Shown one piece after another: positions 44,590 to 60,837 of a DNA stretch of 64,000 bases; the first letter of the stretch is position 1; every line of letters starts with the position of its first letter. The position numbers were made by a program, and so were the translations under genes. Source of the stretch: Adiantum capillus-veneris. Lineage: Eukaryota > Streptophyta > Polypodiopsida > Polypodiales > Pteridaceae. The notes under the pieces are model-generated. The model was not told where the DNA came from. It searched no databases and worked only from the letters and a program-made list of their open reading frames with translations. The DNA is taken from positions 71,053,410 through 71,117,409 of the forward strand of contig CM043960.1 in assembly GCA_014529385.2 (NCBI GenBank). The letters are read 5' to 3'.

Positions 44590-47500
44590 ACCTGGAATTT
44601 TAATGGGTCTATGAGGTTGGACGTGGGTGCATTTGAGGACAGTTTCAAAGACAAGGATATTGTATTCTTCTCACAGACTCATCAGGCCCCTCGACAGGTG
44701 ATGCCACATGTGATCGGATACAAATGGGAAACAGCTCACAGGACAAATGCGAGATCTGAGCATGGGAGTAGAGGTTCAGGAGGAGTAGCAGTGCTATTCT
44801 GAGAGGAACTACAACCATTACTGCATACTGTACGAACAGATGATCATGCTAGATATATGTGGGTGAGACTGAGAGCTGAGACGGGTCGATTCCAATATAT
44901 TGCTATATGTTACTTTCCTCCCAGTACATCAGTGTATGCTGCATCCAGAGGGCGGTCGCCTTTCTCTATTCTAGATAATGACATATGGGAGTTTTCTAGG
45001 GATGGTGATATCATTCAACTAGGGGACTTCAATGCCCGAACGGGCAACTCGCAGACAGTCTTCTACGACACTTCAGATGAGATGCTTAGAGAGCTGGATG
45101 TGGGTGAGTTGGGACTTGACAGATGCTCAGATGACAGAGAGCAGACGGAGTATCGGAGATACCTCATGGAAATGACGACTACACATGGATTAGCCATACT
45201 TGATGGCTTACAGCGATTTCCTGAAGCAGCCGGTTTCACATGCTTTCCACACAGACATGGGGCCAGTACAGTGGATTATGTTATGACACAACCGAGCTTT
45301 GTCCCCTGCATTCAGGATTTCACAGTGGGAGCCAGGCCAGTGGGCATAGCAATAGATCATGCTCTCTTGACACTGTCCGTTAAATTTCAGTATAGTACAA
45401 CCCAGACATCAGGAGGCAGGTCACACACCCGCTATACATTTACACTATAGAATGATTTCGTTTATAAAGAGGAGATCTGGGACCGTCTATTGGAAGGCAC
45501 AGCTGGCACAAATGGTATAGGCCTCTCAGTGGAGAAGTGCACCACTCTACTGACTGAGACACTGCATGGGGCTGCATTAGTGGCATACCCACACGCTCAG
45601 CCGGGCAAGAGACGACATTCTGGGAGCATGCCCCTGAATAGTTGGTATGATGAGGAGTGCAGAGAGATGAGAGCCCAGCTTCAGAGGGATCTTCTTTTTA
45701 GGAGTCATCACTTACAGAAAGTCTCGGATTGCTTTCCGACGCCTTGTGCGACCGAAGAAGCGAGCTTACCTGGCTCAGATGGAGCGAGACTTATATCAGA
45801 TGTTCTTGAGTAGGGACTCAGGAGAGGCATGGCGACTCTTCTTGTCACAAACAGGAGCGCATAACAATATAAAATACATTCGGAGAAATAGAATTTATCA
45901 CTTAATATTGAAGCCAGAGTATATAGAGAGAAATAGATAAAGGAAGAGAGATAGGGAGTGAGAAGATCGACACAGTAATGGGACCAGAAGATGGGCTGGT
46001 CTCCCCCCCCGTAATAGTATCTTTATTACTGAGGAAAAGTCTATACAAGCACTTGAACCGAACGTATTACCACGTTCGTTCTAGAATAGGACTTGATGGT
46101 TCCTGGAAGCCTTAGCTTCTGATTCCTAGGGACCCTATTCCAAGGAACTTCCGTTCCTTGTTCCAAATCCTTGAGAACCAAGGTTCTCGCCTCTAGATCT
46201 CACCTTCCAGACTCAGGGTATGACATCCCTGCAACTCTCTTTCCCAACTCTGTTTCCAGAGTCCTCTTCTCGCAGAACAACTCTGCTTTCCCGGACATGA
46301 AGTCCTTACTTGGGAATTCCAACTTTCGGATCACAACTTGAGAGACTACCTCTCTGCGATCCGTGAATCTACTTCCCTAACTCGGGTATGAAACCCTTGG
46401 GCTGCTCTGGATCTAGTTTCTCAGAGCGCTTTTCTCCTGCAGAGGCTCATGCCTTCCTCTGCTCCTACTCCCTCACGAAGAGGAAGTACACCTGCAATCA
46501 AATACTCAGAGATCATAACATGAAAATTGTTACCTTCAAAGTCTCGGCGCTCAAAACGCAACTCGGTTCTTGAAAAAGCAATTCCCCGGAAGAGATCTCT
46601 ACATAGAAAATCCTCTCTTCCAATCCTACACACAAAAGAGGTGTGTTCTCGAGTTCCTTCTCGTAAATCAGCCCTGTCTACGACGTTTATGGGCTGAAAA
46701 CAGAGAAAAACAGCAGCTTGTCGCGATGGAAACACGCTCCGTATGCACTTCTACGCGAGGGAACTCGCGCACTGGATCTTGGCGACATCGATACACTTGG
46801 GAAAGTCCTGGCCATCACTGGCAAATATCTTCTTTGTGGGTGAACTCTGCAGTAGCATCTCCTTCTTGCAAAAACTGATCCTCCCCTCTGAGTGAGGGCA
46901 TGTGATGCTTTTATAGCTCCTAGCCACGGACACGAATAGCTGCTCAAGTAGAGATCGCCGCCGTTTTTTTTTTTCTTTTTTTTTTCCGTTGTTCTGCCAG
47001 AAAAAGAGAGAGAGAAAACGCTGGCTGATCTGTTGCCTTATTTATCAGATGGCTGCCCACTTATTAAGTGGGCGGCTGGTGTATTTTAAAAATAGTCTGA
47101 ACCTGCCCAAAAACTCAATAAAACCTTGTAAGTTAAAAACAATGCTTTTACAGCACTTCCCAAGCGTCCCTGGATGCAATCACATGCACAGTTGCAATGC
47201 AAACATAGACTTCCTCGCGGGAAAGCATCTGCTTTCTCGAAAAGCAATCCCGCTTTCTCAGAAAGCATCTGTTTTTCCTTAATGTTTCCTCTGAACCCAT
47301 CTTCATTCAAGTGCTTGCTTTTTCCTTGTGCACAATTCTAACACAGTTCGGAATTTCCTCCGACTATGGATATTCCCTTTCCGATGCACCCATCACCCAC
47401 ATTGTGACGCATCAAGAATACCAATCACCTAGTCCTTTCCTACCGAACTTACGGTACAATCTCCTTCACGATGCTCTATGTCACCCATCCTATGACGCAT

Positions 47501-50188
47501 CAGAGATGTCCGTTCCCGGATGGTCGGATACTTCTTTCCGATGCTCCCTGTCACCCATCCGATGTGACGCATCAGAAGTACCCGTTCTTGGTGGCCTTAT
47601 AGATATTCACATTCTCAATGTTCCCGTCATTACTTTAAATGACGCACTAGGAATACTCTGTACTCGGATGTCTCCAATGAGAAAAGCCCTCTCACTTAAA
47701 ATTCCAATAATTCATTTAGAATTATTTTTCCTTGGTGTTCTAAGCGAGAAAACCCTCTCACTTATAAATCCAATAATTCATTTAGAATTATTTTTCTGTA
47801 AGATAAAGCCAACTTAGCAACACTTCCATGAGCACTCCCCTCCCCCAGTGATTACTACACCTGATATCTGGGGCCAATATGCGACATCATTATATACAGT
47901 TCCTCGAATGGAACCCCTTCCAGACCCTACCAAGCCTTACCCAACTACGAGTATTTTCTTTACACCTGAGATGGTACAAAGGGCCATCGACAAGATGAGG
48001 ACGGGGAAGGCATATGATCATGACGGTCTAGTAGCGAAGCACTTTATACATGCCAGGGATATGCTGATGGAGGTTCTCGCACTGTTGTTCAATCGTGCCA
48101 TGTGTGAGGGATTACCTGAGACTTGGAGGTTGTCTACTATTGTGCCCATCTTCAAGGCTGGTGACCCTACAGAGCCTGGGAACTACCGCACTATTATGGT
48201 TGGACACAAATTGGCACGGTTGTATGCATCTATTTTGGAGCAACACTTCGATTAATTGGGCAGAGGGCGAGGGTGTACGAGCAAAGGGTCAAGCCGGCTT
48301 CAGGAGGCGTTTCTCCACTCTTGATCATATTCTGACACTCAAGGCCATCATTGAGGAGGGTAAAGCACATGGGAGACGGATCTACTGTAGCTTTGTGGAC
48401 TTTCGCAAAGCATTTGACATGGTACCAAGAGCTTGATTGATGTGCAAATTGCACGAGATGGGGGTGCCCATAGAGGTGATTTGGGGGATTATGGCTTTGT
48501 ACAGATCAATGGTGGGACATGTACTCCGGAAGGGGTATCTGATTTAGTTCACTCTACTATTGGAGTGAAACAGGGCTGCCCATTATCTCCTACTCTCTTT
48601 GGTATGTATGTTGATGAGGTGTCTGATTACATTCACAGAGAGGGTGACATGGGTGCCCAGCTGGCAGGGACGTGGATCCCATTGTTGCTATATGCTGATG
48701 ATATTGTGTTGATATCTGACTCACCAAAAGGTATGCAACGACATTTGGATGCACTACGCAGTTTTGCAGAGGATAGTGGACTCTGTGTAAACCTAGGTAA
48801 AACCAAGGCTATGGTGTTTAACACCACACCGCAATGGGTCAAGAGATCAGTACCTACTTTCAAATATGGTCAGGAGATTGTGGAGTAAACAGATGCATAC
48901 ACTTACCTGGGGGTAGTCTTTACTAGGCCAAGATTTTCTTTGAGAAGAGCAGCAAAGACTAGACTAACTAGAGCTGGTGCGGCTCTGGGAGGAATGGAGA
49001 GGATGTGTTCATAGGTTCAGTTCCAAGAACCTAGGACAAAGTTATGGCTCTTTGATACTTTGGTTGCCTCTACTATGTTATATGGGGTGCAGGTTTGGGG
49101 ACCTTCTATAGGCTAGGATGGTTGGAGGCGTATGGAGAAGCCCCTGGTATCTATGATCTCTCAGTTGATTAGAGCCAAGACTTCCGTACCGCATGATATC
49201 ATTCGAGCGGAATTAGCTACCCCCCCCTATGGAGATTGAGGCGCTTACCAGATCAGTCTCCTTTGTACACAGTCTGTGGGATACTACCAGAGACAGATAT
49301 GCCAAGGTGGCTCTAGAGTCCTCCAGACAATTAGCTCTTAATGGGGATACATCATGCTAGTATGCACGGATGGCATCATGGTTTCAGACACATGGTTTCA
49401 CCATGGACAGGTTGCCTCCTTTTCAATACTCTCTACAAGCACCCTTGAGGTCTCTGACATGGGTAGAGATTAATAGACTTATTCGTCAGGATCTGATCCA
49501 GCTAGACACGAGGAGGACATGGATAGAGCCGATACAGGAGTTGGGCACAAAGATGGCTTTCTATAGAGAGCATCTTCTCCAACTCACGGGGGATGGCTTT
49601 GTGATTCAACCTAGCTATATGGACACGCATCTTTCTCATGGTTTGCGTTGTGCCATTGGCCAGATACGCACGTCCTCACATCAGATCGAGATTGAGACTG
49701 GCAGATTCAGAGGGACACCAACAAATAGCAGGATATGCCGCTTATGCCATCTAGAGCCAGAGACAGAAGTACATTACATATGTCATTGCACAATGTACTA
49801 TGAGATACGAGGCCGTTTTCATTGTCTATTCAGAGAAGGTTTTGGGCCTCTATCTAGGGTCATGAGTTATGAGGATCAAAGATGTCTTGGGCTATATCTA
49901 CTTGAGTTACACAAGCATAGAGAAACTTTATTGAGGAGAGCTGAAGAGAGACAACCCCACAGACAGATCACAGATTTCTTTACACTAGATATTGTACGCC
50001 CAGAAGAACAGACAGAGGAGCAGCCAACAGTGGAGAGGTCTACCCGCACTACTGGCATTCTCATAGACCGAGCATTGGAGCTAGGGAGATCTAGACAACC
50101 CCGATGGAGAAGAGGAGCTACACAGTTTCGAAGGAGGCTACAGCAAAGGATTCGAGCCATACTCTTTCGTCGTCCAGAGTGCAGATGA
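44590..50188 (+). pseudogene. LINE E ORF2: endonuclease and reverse transcriptase, decayed
   Basis: The endonuclease (44611-45450) has the GDFNART and STVDYVM blocks, but the catalytic Glu of ETH is Gln (QTHQ). After insertion S, RT resumes at 47823 with GNYRTIMVGH, FVDFRKAFD (48400), KQGCPLSPTLFGMY and YADD (48691-48702). The C-terminal CRLC...H zinc motif lies near 49740. Stops include 44800, 49012 (CAG in D), 49358 (TGG in D) and 48885; shifts occur near 45700 and 48240. At 49090 E keeps the CAG codon that is TAG in D. Confidence 0.88.
45843..47822 (-). mobile_element. Solo-LTR-like insertion (S) in LINE E
   Basis: 1,980 bp with plus-strand ends TGTCAC...GCAACA, flanked by CTTCT (45838-45842) and CTTCC (47823-47827), a target duplication with one mismatch; LINE coding resumes precisely after it. 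No gag or pol. On minus a TATA box CTATAAAAGC lies at about 46908-46917, consistent with a long LTR in minus orientation. Its right third has two tandem duplications (units near 47470/47548 and 47685/47751), as expected in a U3 region. Confidence 0.75.
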
Positions 50189-50393
50189 AGATGGATCTCT
50201 ATGAAGATGGATCTCTACTCCCCTCCCATATTGTCTTCACATTGTACTGTTTAGTTTAGGATCCCGCAGTATTTATATTTTGTTATCCTAGTTTAACTTA
50301 TTTTGTTAATCTGAATTTGTATCAGATACACCGCATTGTAACTTTCTGGTCTCATAGGCCACTTTGGCCTTTTGAAGACGTTAATATAACATT

Positions 50394-51483
<1,090 letters not shown>

Positions 51484-51571
51484 TTTAGATTGCAGATTGG
51501 AGGTATGCTTTGTTGGATATGGATAGTTGAAGGGTGTGAATGATGTCCAGCCAAATGGCAGTGAGGGTATC

Positions 51572-54500
51572 CTAAAGGAGTTGTGGAGCCACACTTAGAA
51601 TGTGGAGACAACGAGCTCTCCAAACATTCCATAGTGTAATACTAGTGATGACTGAAAAAACCTCATCACGTGTCTGAGAATCCCCCTGCCAAGCAATCTG
51701 TGGTAGCATAGCCAAAGTCCCTCGCCGATAACCAGCCGAGGTAAGCATAAAGGTTGGATCTATGTCTGAGCCCTCGTAGAAAAGATGGGGGCCGGGCATC
51801 GGCATCACCCATGAGACAGATCCCCAAGTAAGAAATCCATGTTGAACACCTGCTCTGCTAAGTAGAAAGCAAACTGCAAGCCACACTACATGGGAAGTTG
51901 AGCATGACCAAAGACAGTGTGCAGGTGACTCAAGGAGTCGCAAAGGACAGCGAGTACATAACTTATCATGACCCATAGTAGCTAGCCAAGTCCCAACTGG
52001 AAGTCCCACATGTGCAATCATCCACATAAAAAAAGCGAGTCGCATGTAAATCCCAGATGGCGGACCAAAAATGCGGCAGATAGGCATGGGAGAGGCCTGA
52101 ATGTAACCAGAAACGCATACGAGTGGGCTGCTCTAGCTGTTGTCTCATCAATGCTAACCGTCCAATCCTGACAGTGTACTCAAAGAAGGATACACGTGCA
52201 CATGTGGGGTCAGAGTGAGGCCAATGCCACTCTCCTGGGTCCCAATAAAGCTGAGATAGGGCACGACCCTCCCACACCCAAAACCTCCAAAGTGCAACAT
52301 CAACAGAAGCGAAACGGGGGTCAACACAACGACGCTTCCCGTGGGAGCCAACTACTCTGATGGCCTCCCATCGAGCTCCGGGAAGGACAAGGCGCGGAGA
52401 GGTGGCATCATATGTCAATCTAGCATGAATGCCCTCAGACTGGTCAGTATCAACTATGAACAGCATAGTGTCTAAACGAACTAATAAGAGAGTGCTCTGA
52501 GCAAAGAGGCCTTCCCAGCCACAATGGGGAGGCATCTGAACCGTGCCTCTCATGACTGCATCCCACTGTGAAGGAACGGCGGAATCAATCTCAAGCAATC
52601 TGTCTGTCGCCCCGCGACCGATGTCATAATGTTCTGCCACAAAATCAGCATCTAGCATCCGTGTCTCATGAACCAACCGCATAGAGGCAGCAAGGCCAGC
52701 GTCCCAGGCAGCCCAATCAATGTGAGTCCTCTCTCCAAGCTGACAAGGTGGATCAACCGAAGAATCAAGAACTGCAGCATTCCAAATGAGAGGCTGGCGC
52801 TCGATCTCCTCACGACATGAGGGAGGTGAGTGTATGATAGCCCCTCGCATGGAAACCCAAATCTGAAGGAGTGATTGGATGAAGGGGGAGAGGGAGGTGG
52901 TGGACAAGGGGGCATCAGTAAAGAGAAAACGATACCCTGTCTTCCAAGTATGACCATCTCTAGTGCCGAGTCGTGGAGTCACTGCGCAAAGAGCGGCCTG
53001 AAGAAGCACCTTCCAAGGTTCTTGTCCGGGAAAAAGACCCCGAACAATAAGCTTGGTAAGAAGGGCACGGCTCTGTAACTCTGGATCAATAATGCCAAGG
53101 CCTCCCTCTGACTGAGGACGAATAATCTTGGACCAGCGAACTCGAGCACAGGTATCAGTAGTCCCATCTGTGCCACTCCATAAAAAGTTCCGCACTAGGC
53201 GGCGGAGCGGAGCTATCACACCAGAATGTAACATCCAACAAGAAGCCGTATACCATACTGTAGCCAAAATGACCTGGTTGGCGACCAATGCACGGCCAGC
53301 CAACGATAGATGACGTAAGCACCAATGGCATAGCTTCCTACGAATAGAGTGTAGTACGGGTGCAAACTGCTACTGTGAGGTAACATCTAATCCAACCTGA
53401 AAGCCCAGATATCTGCATGTCTGACCCGGTCACAGCCATGTGAAACCATCAACTACCCCCCAAGTAGGTATGTCATCACTGCCAATCAGTAACCCATAGG
53501 ATTTATGCCAGTTAATGCGTGCACCACTGGCAATGCAAAAAACCTCTAAGGCTTGCCGCATGGCATCAACAGCAGCTAGCAAATAGCGTAACATGAGCAT
53601 AGTATCATCAGCAAACTCCTGATCGATAAGGTTTGGAGCTGTAGGTATTGGCATGGTCAAGCCACAAAATGCATGACTTTAAGCACGAAGAAAGTCGGAC
53701 ATAGTCTCTCCTACAAACAGATACAGATATGCTGCTAGAGGACATCCCTGACGGACAAATCAAGAAAGCTCAAAACTGCGACTGACACTACCCCCAATAG
53801 TAATAGCACTGCTGGCAGTCCTGAAGAGAGCGGAAATGCCTAAGATCCATCTCGAAGGGAAACCCATCCTGGCTAAAGTGCCTTCGAGAAAGTCCCACTC
53901 AACACGATCGTATGCTTTCTCGAAGTCGAGGATGAAAAAAGCGAGAGGCTCAGAAGATGATCTAGCCCACTACCTCATAAAAAGTGAAGATATTATCCAG
54001 GATGCATCGATCCATGAAAAAGCCTGTCTGAGAAGTATGAATAATATCTGGTAAGAACGGCCACAAGCGATGGCTGATCATTAACACTAATATCTTATAG
54101 ACCGAAGGGAGTAGGGTAATAGGTCTCCACTGTCGAAGCTGAGTGGTGTCACCCCCCTTCGGAATAAGAGATATGAGACCTCAACAAAGATCCGGATGCA
54201 TATATCCTGATGCAAAGATGTCCTGACATCCGCGAAGCACTGGTATATGCAATACATCCCAATATGTCAAAAAGAAAGCTCTAGCGAGGCCATCCTCTCC
54301 TGGACAAGAGGATGGATCAAGACTCTCTACAACAGCATGGAGCTCTGCAAGTGTGAAGGGTGCCAACAAGATCTCTGCCATAGTGTCGGTACAACGGTGT
54401 CGCGTGTGATGCCACATCTGCTCACGTGCATGTAAAACCTCAGTAGAGCATACATCAGCAGTGAACAATGTCTCAAAATAATCTGCAGACATATCAAGTA

Positions 54501-55796
54501 TAACATCAAGATGCATATGTAGTGTCCCTTGAGCATCGCACAAAGTCCGAATGGTGGTGCCAGGAGGGCACTCTTTATGCGTAGCGAAGAAGTCTTTATT
54601 CATTCGATCAGCTTTAGCTATCCAATGAGATACTGAAGCATGATGAGTGAACTCAGACCTAGCCTCCTGTACGCGACGAATCTCCTCTGTGAGCTCTGTC
54701 TGTATAGCAGAGAGAGAAGCATCCTGAGGCCACTCCTCAAGCAAGCGCTGAGTGGAACCAAGAGGGATGTGAAGATCAGACTCGCGTACCCTCAACTGAA
54801 GATGAATAATAGCGGTCTGATCATGGCAGTAAATACTAGACTGAGTAATGCAATGAGCAAGAAACTCTCCAAGGGGTCCACAATAAGAAGCATCCGTGGA
54901 CCATAAGTCACGAATCTGCTGCTGCAATACTGGAGTGGTGAGAACATTGTCAGGGATGCGGCAGCCTCACCTCTGTGCAGAGGATCTAGTGAAGGAGATA
55001 AACAATGAGATGGGTAAAAACAATGAGATGGGTAAATGATCTGAGAGGCTGGTCCCTCTCCATATAGTAGTGAATCCGCCTAGAGCTGCTGCCCAAGGGC
55101 CAATGTAAAAACGATCAAGTCGCTCTAATAATCTCCCCTGCTGTCTCTGAAACCCCCAAGAGTAATGAAGTGTAGCAGGGTGGTGACCAAAGGGTGGTGA
55201 CCAAAAGAGGGTATGTGCCAGGCGTCAAGACCCTGAATAGCTAGAAGAAATCGATCCCAAGCTGGCTGCTCATAGGGAGAGATGGATGATAGAACTGGAG
55301 GTGTGATGGCTCGCCAATCAAAGTCGCTCTCAACGTTGTTGAAGTCACCTCCAACAACCCAAGAGTCTACAGCAGGTAGAACAGCAGCCAAAGAGGACCA
55401 AAATGTAGCCCTCTCCCGAGGAGTAGTGGGTGCATAAACTGACATAAAACCAATGATAGATTCCCGAATCCGAATAGAAACATAAACTGCTCTTCCAGCG
55501 ACAAGGGTGCCATGCTGCTGAACTGAGGCCAAGTAACGTGGTCCCACTTAGATGCATACACCACAACTCTGTCCATGAAGGCCCAAAGCAGGCTCCCAAA
55601 AAGTGCGGGCGCCCGAGGGCATGAGATTGCCAAAGGGAGTGGCAATCTTATGCTCCTGTACTAGCAATATATCCACAGTGCCCACTACATGAGAGTGTAA
55701 ATCTCTGCGAAGTAAAAGCTTACGGGAACCTTTTACCCGAGAAGTCTGTAAACCATTACCATTCCAAGGAACTACATGTAAATCCATAGACTGCAT
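51572..55796 (-). pseudogene. LINE L ORF2: endonuclease, reverse transcriptase, zf-RVT
   Basis: The endonuclease starts at 55796 (WNGNGLQ; LLVQEHK carries the catalytic Glu) and continues in another frame with GGDFNNVESDFDW (near 55340). RT shows DFEKAYDRVEWDFL (near 53920), RQGCPLAAYLYL (near 53745) and FADD in place of YADD (near 53607-53618). A long C-terminal part (51966-53303) has GRALVANQVILATVWY and GGLGIIDPELQSRALL, typical of plant LINEs, and ends with a zf-RVT-type region (FFMWMIAHVGLP, CTRCPLRLLESPAHCLWSC). Several stops and shifts. Confidence 0.87.
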
Positions 55797-55819
55797 GAAA
55801 GAGTTTGAATAGCATCTGA

Positions 55820-57590
55820 CTAACTGTGCATCTTCTTGGAGGCAGCTAGGCCATCCAAGGGGTGAGCTTCACGCAGTAGGAAAGCTACCCGCAAGCCCTC
55901 TCTAAGATATGGTGTCTCATTGCACCAACTACGGACCTCAGCTTGTTTACATTGCATTACCGATGCTGTAGCTTTGACACCCCAAATGCGCATAGACATA
56001 TGAAGCACCACATCTGAGGATACATGAATGACCATAGGCAGTGAATAGCAAGCATAAACATCACTCCACTCCATAGCACCAATACATGAAGGGTAGTGAG
56101 GAGACAAAACATCAGGAGCGGAAGTAGACAACCATAAATGAAGCTGAGCCATAGTCTGTGCGTGCACAAAATGTAGAACCTGATCCTCGGACCATTCCTG
56201 AGCAGCGTGGAATGGAAGGAAAAAGGAATGGGTAGGCTGAGAGCGACTGCCTATTAAAGAGGGAACACAACTTGTCTTGTGATGCATAAGATAGAGTTGC
56301 ACCCGCAATGGCCCTTCTGAGTCAACGCACATCTCAACCCGATGAGTGTCCCAGGAAAGAGGGCAAGAGCTGAGAAAACTGCGTGAGACGTAAGTATGAG
56401 CTGCTAAGGGAGGGGGAGGACCAGAAGGCGGAGGGGGGAGAGTAAGGGCGAGAGGAAGAGGAGGAGAAGGGAGAGGCAGTAGCGGTGAATGATCCATCTG
56501 CATGGGAACAGGGACCTCGGAAAGAGGGGAAGGAGCGGGCGGGGGAACTACAGGTGAAGGAGGAGCTGGTAGCAGAGGTAAGTGATTCTGTCGCGAAGAA
56601 GAAGAATGGCGAGGAGATGCAGGGGGTAAGGGGTGGTGGAAACCTGAGAGGGAGCAGGAGAGGTAACACTAGGAGCCGGTTGCGTTGTTGGTTGCTGACG
56701 AGGACGGAAGGAATGATTACGACCCACTGTCTGCCATGCTGCCTCAGTGTGAGCTGAAGCGGAGGGAGGAACATGGAGGGCTGGAGCTCGAGGAGCGCCT
56801 GTAGGCTGCTGAGGTGCTTGAGTAGTAGATGGGTGAGAAGGAGGAACCGGCTGTTGACGCTGACCACATGGCTGAGCATGACTGCCGCGGGCCGGCTGTT
56901 GTTGCCGCCGATGCCGGGGCAATCTCGCGCCATGTGTCCCATCTCGTGATGGCGTAAGCACTGTCCTGGGCGGCCAGTGACTACCATACAGAGAGAGTAG
57001 TCTCGATCACGCACAGCCACAGTAACTCTATCTGGTAATGAAGTATCCCCAAACACCAAGACCTGAATGCGAGGTGGGCCAGATGAGAAGATGCAGGACC
57101 CTCGAACTACCGTGCGAAAATGAGCAGCAATCATGTGGAGGAGATGTTCATCGATAAAATGGAGAGGCATATCCGGGAAGGAGAGCATCAGAGGGAATCT
57201 GGGAATAAGGTGTCGACTATCAAACTCCTCAGTGGAAAACTCGGGATACAACCTCGTCAAGTATATCATCCTGCGATCAGAGAGTATCGGAGAGCGAGCC
57301 AGGAGAGCTGAGACGGTGGCGGGACTAGAAAGACGTACCATGAATATGCCTCTACCAAGGAATGTAAGCTCCGAGATCCGTCCCTGAGTAGTGCCCAATG
57401 CAGTCTGACACCAATCACGTATAGAAGATCGGGGTGGAGACTATCCAATCATCCGTCCAACTAAGGCATGCTGAGCCAAGTGTTGTACTTTGGAGTCAAT
57501 GCGTGACAATAGGTCACCAGTGCAATCCACGCAACAGGCAAGTGGTGATGGAGCGCCGTGAGGAGCACTCGAGACCGGCATAGCTGCCAT
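55820..57590 (-). pseudogene. LINE L ORF1: DUF4283-like protein with zinc knuckle
   Basis: The likely start is the MAAMPVSS methionine near 57590; a TAG at about 57441 interrupts. The domain GRGIFMVRLSSPATVSALLARSP...RLYPEFSTEEFD...VQVLVFGD corresponds to the DUF4283 nucleic-acid-binding region of plant LINE gag-like proteins. The following knuckle reads CLRHHEMGHMARDC, with His in place of the second Cys. A Pro/Ser-rich stretch follows and the frame shifts near 56500 into a C-terminal 227-codon part (55820-56503). Confidence 0.82.
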
Positions 57591-57644
57591 GAAGAATGGG
57601 CGGGACTGGCAAATGGTAAAAGCAAGACCCAAAGAGTAGCTTGG

Positions 57645-59715
<2,071 letters not shown>

Positions 59716-59734
59716 ACTACATCTCAAGGCTACC

Positions 59735-60577
59735 ATCTGTCAAAAGATAGACTTTGCCGAGAAAAAGCAACAATTCTGTGCAGGAATACTTGAAGAAATG
59801 GCCGAGTATGTCAGCTCCCAACGGTCTGGTTCTATCACCGAAGTAATCCACTACACTATGGTTTCTTCTTGCATCAATTTCCAGCAAGGGGCTAAATAAA
59901 AGAAATTCCAAGCTCGTGGAAAGCAAAGACAAAAATGATGCAAAGGGGAAAAACAATCCCCAAAACTCTTCCCAAGGCAATTCCAACAACAACAACACAA
60001 TTAGTCCAAGGAGAAGGGAGTCCACAAAGGTAAAAATAAACTCTCTCCTGAAGAGCTAAAAGCTTTTTTGTAAGGACCACAAATTCTTCAAGTGTGGAGA
60101 GCAAGGACATGGCTACCATTCTTGTCCCAAAAGAAATGCCCGCAATGAGACTCCTAGAGCTTCCATGATCAAAGCTCCAAAAGAGGATGCTCATTGCAAA
60201 GGATCTCCTCTCTCTTATGCTTGGGAAAGGTAAGGGAGCATGATGCCTTCATCCTGTTTGACCCTGGCTCTACTCACAATTTCATATCCATGGAGTTGGC
60301 CACCAAGTTAGGCAGTCAAGCTCATGAGATGGGAGGTGTAGTTGTAGCCAATGGAGCCTTCAAGGGGCAGGAAGCCGCACTTACTCCCTTGATTGGGGAA
60401 TTGAGGCTTCATGTACAAGGCTATGTTGACAAATAAGACTTCTTCATCTCTCCTCTCAAGCATGAAGATGTCATCCTAGGGGCACCATGGTTTGACCGTA
60501 TGGCTGTTAATGTTAAGTTCCCTGAAAGAAGCTTTGAGACTGGGTGGCCTCTCCCCTCATCAAGCTCTCGCTTTGTC
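59735..60577 (+). pseudogene. Gypsy gag-protease fragment (N)
   Basis: The first part encodes the end of gag (EKKQQFCAGILEEMAEYVSSQRSGSITEVI, then a Gln/Asn/Lys-rich basic stretch), a zinc knuckle FKCGEQGHGYHSCPK near 60075-60125, and a protease REHDAFILFDPGSTHNFIS (60233 on), GAFKGQEAALTPLIGELRLH, DVILGAPWFD. A TAA at 60434 replaces the Glu codon (GAG) of fragment M. The fragment is cut at the (GA)n array. Confidence 0.85.
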
Positions 60578-60582
60578 AGAGA

Positions 60583-60639
<57 letters not shown>
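60578..60639. repeat. (GA)n array
   Basis: About 62 bp of GA with one AC interruption near 60594, ending Gypsy fragment N. Confidence 0.95.
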
Positions 60640-60640
<1 letters not shown>

Positions 60641-60837
60641 CTCTCATTTTTTGTCTCTTATCCTAAATTCTACAATCTAATGCCCAAATTTTAAAAAGAA
60701 AACAATTATAAAAACTTGAAAAAACTTCTAATAAAACAAAGCAGCGCATATGCGCAGTGCCACTGCCCCATGGAGGGTGTTGACAACGAGCTCAACAAAG
60801 AAAGTCACCACCAATATGCATGACCTCTAAAGGAGGG
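60640..60837. other. Short unassigned spacer
   Basis: AT-rich, no gene; it may include decayed Gypsy sequence. Confidence 0.35.
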
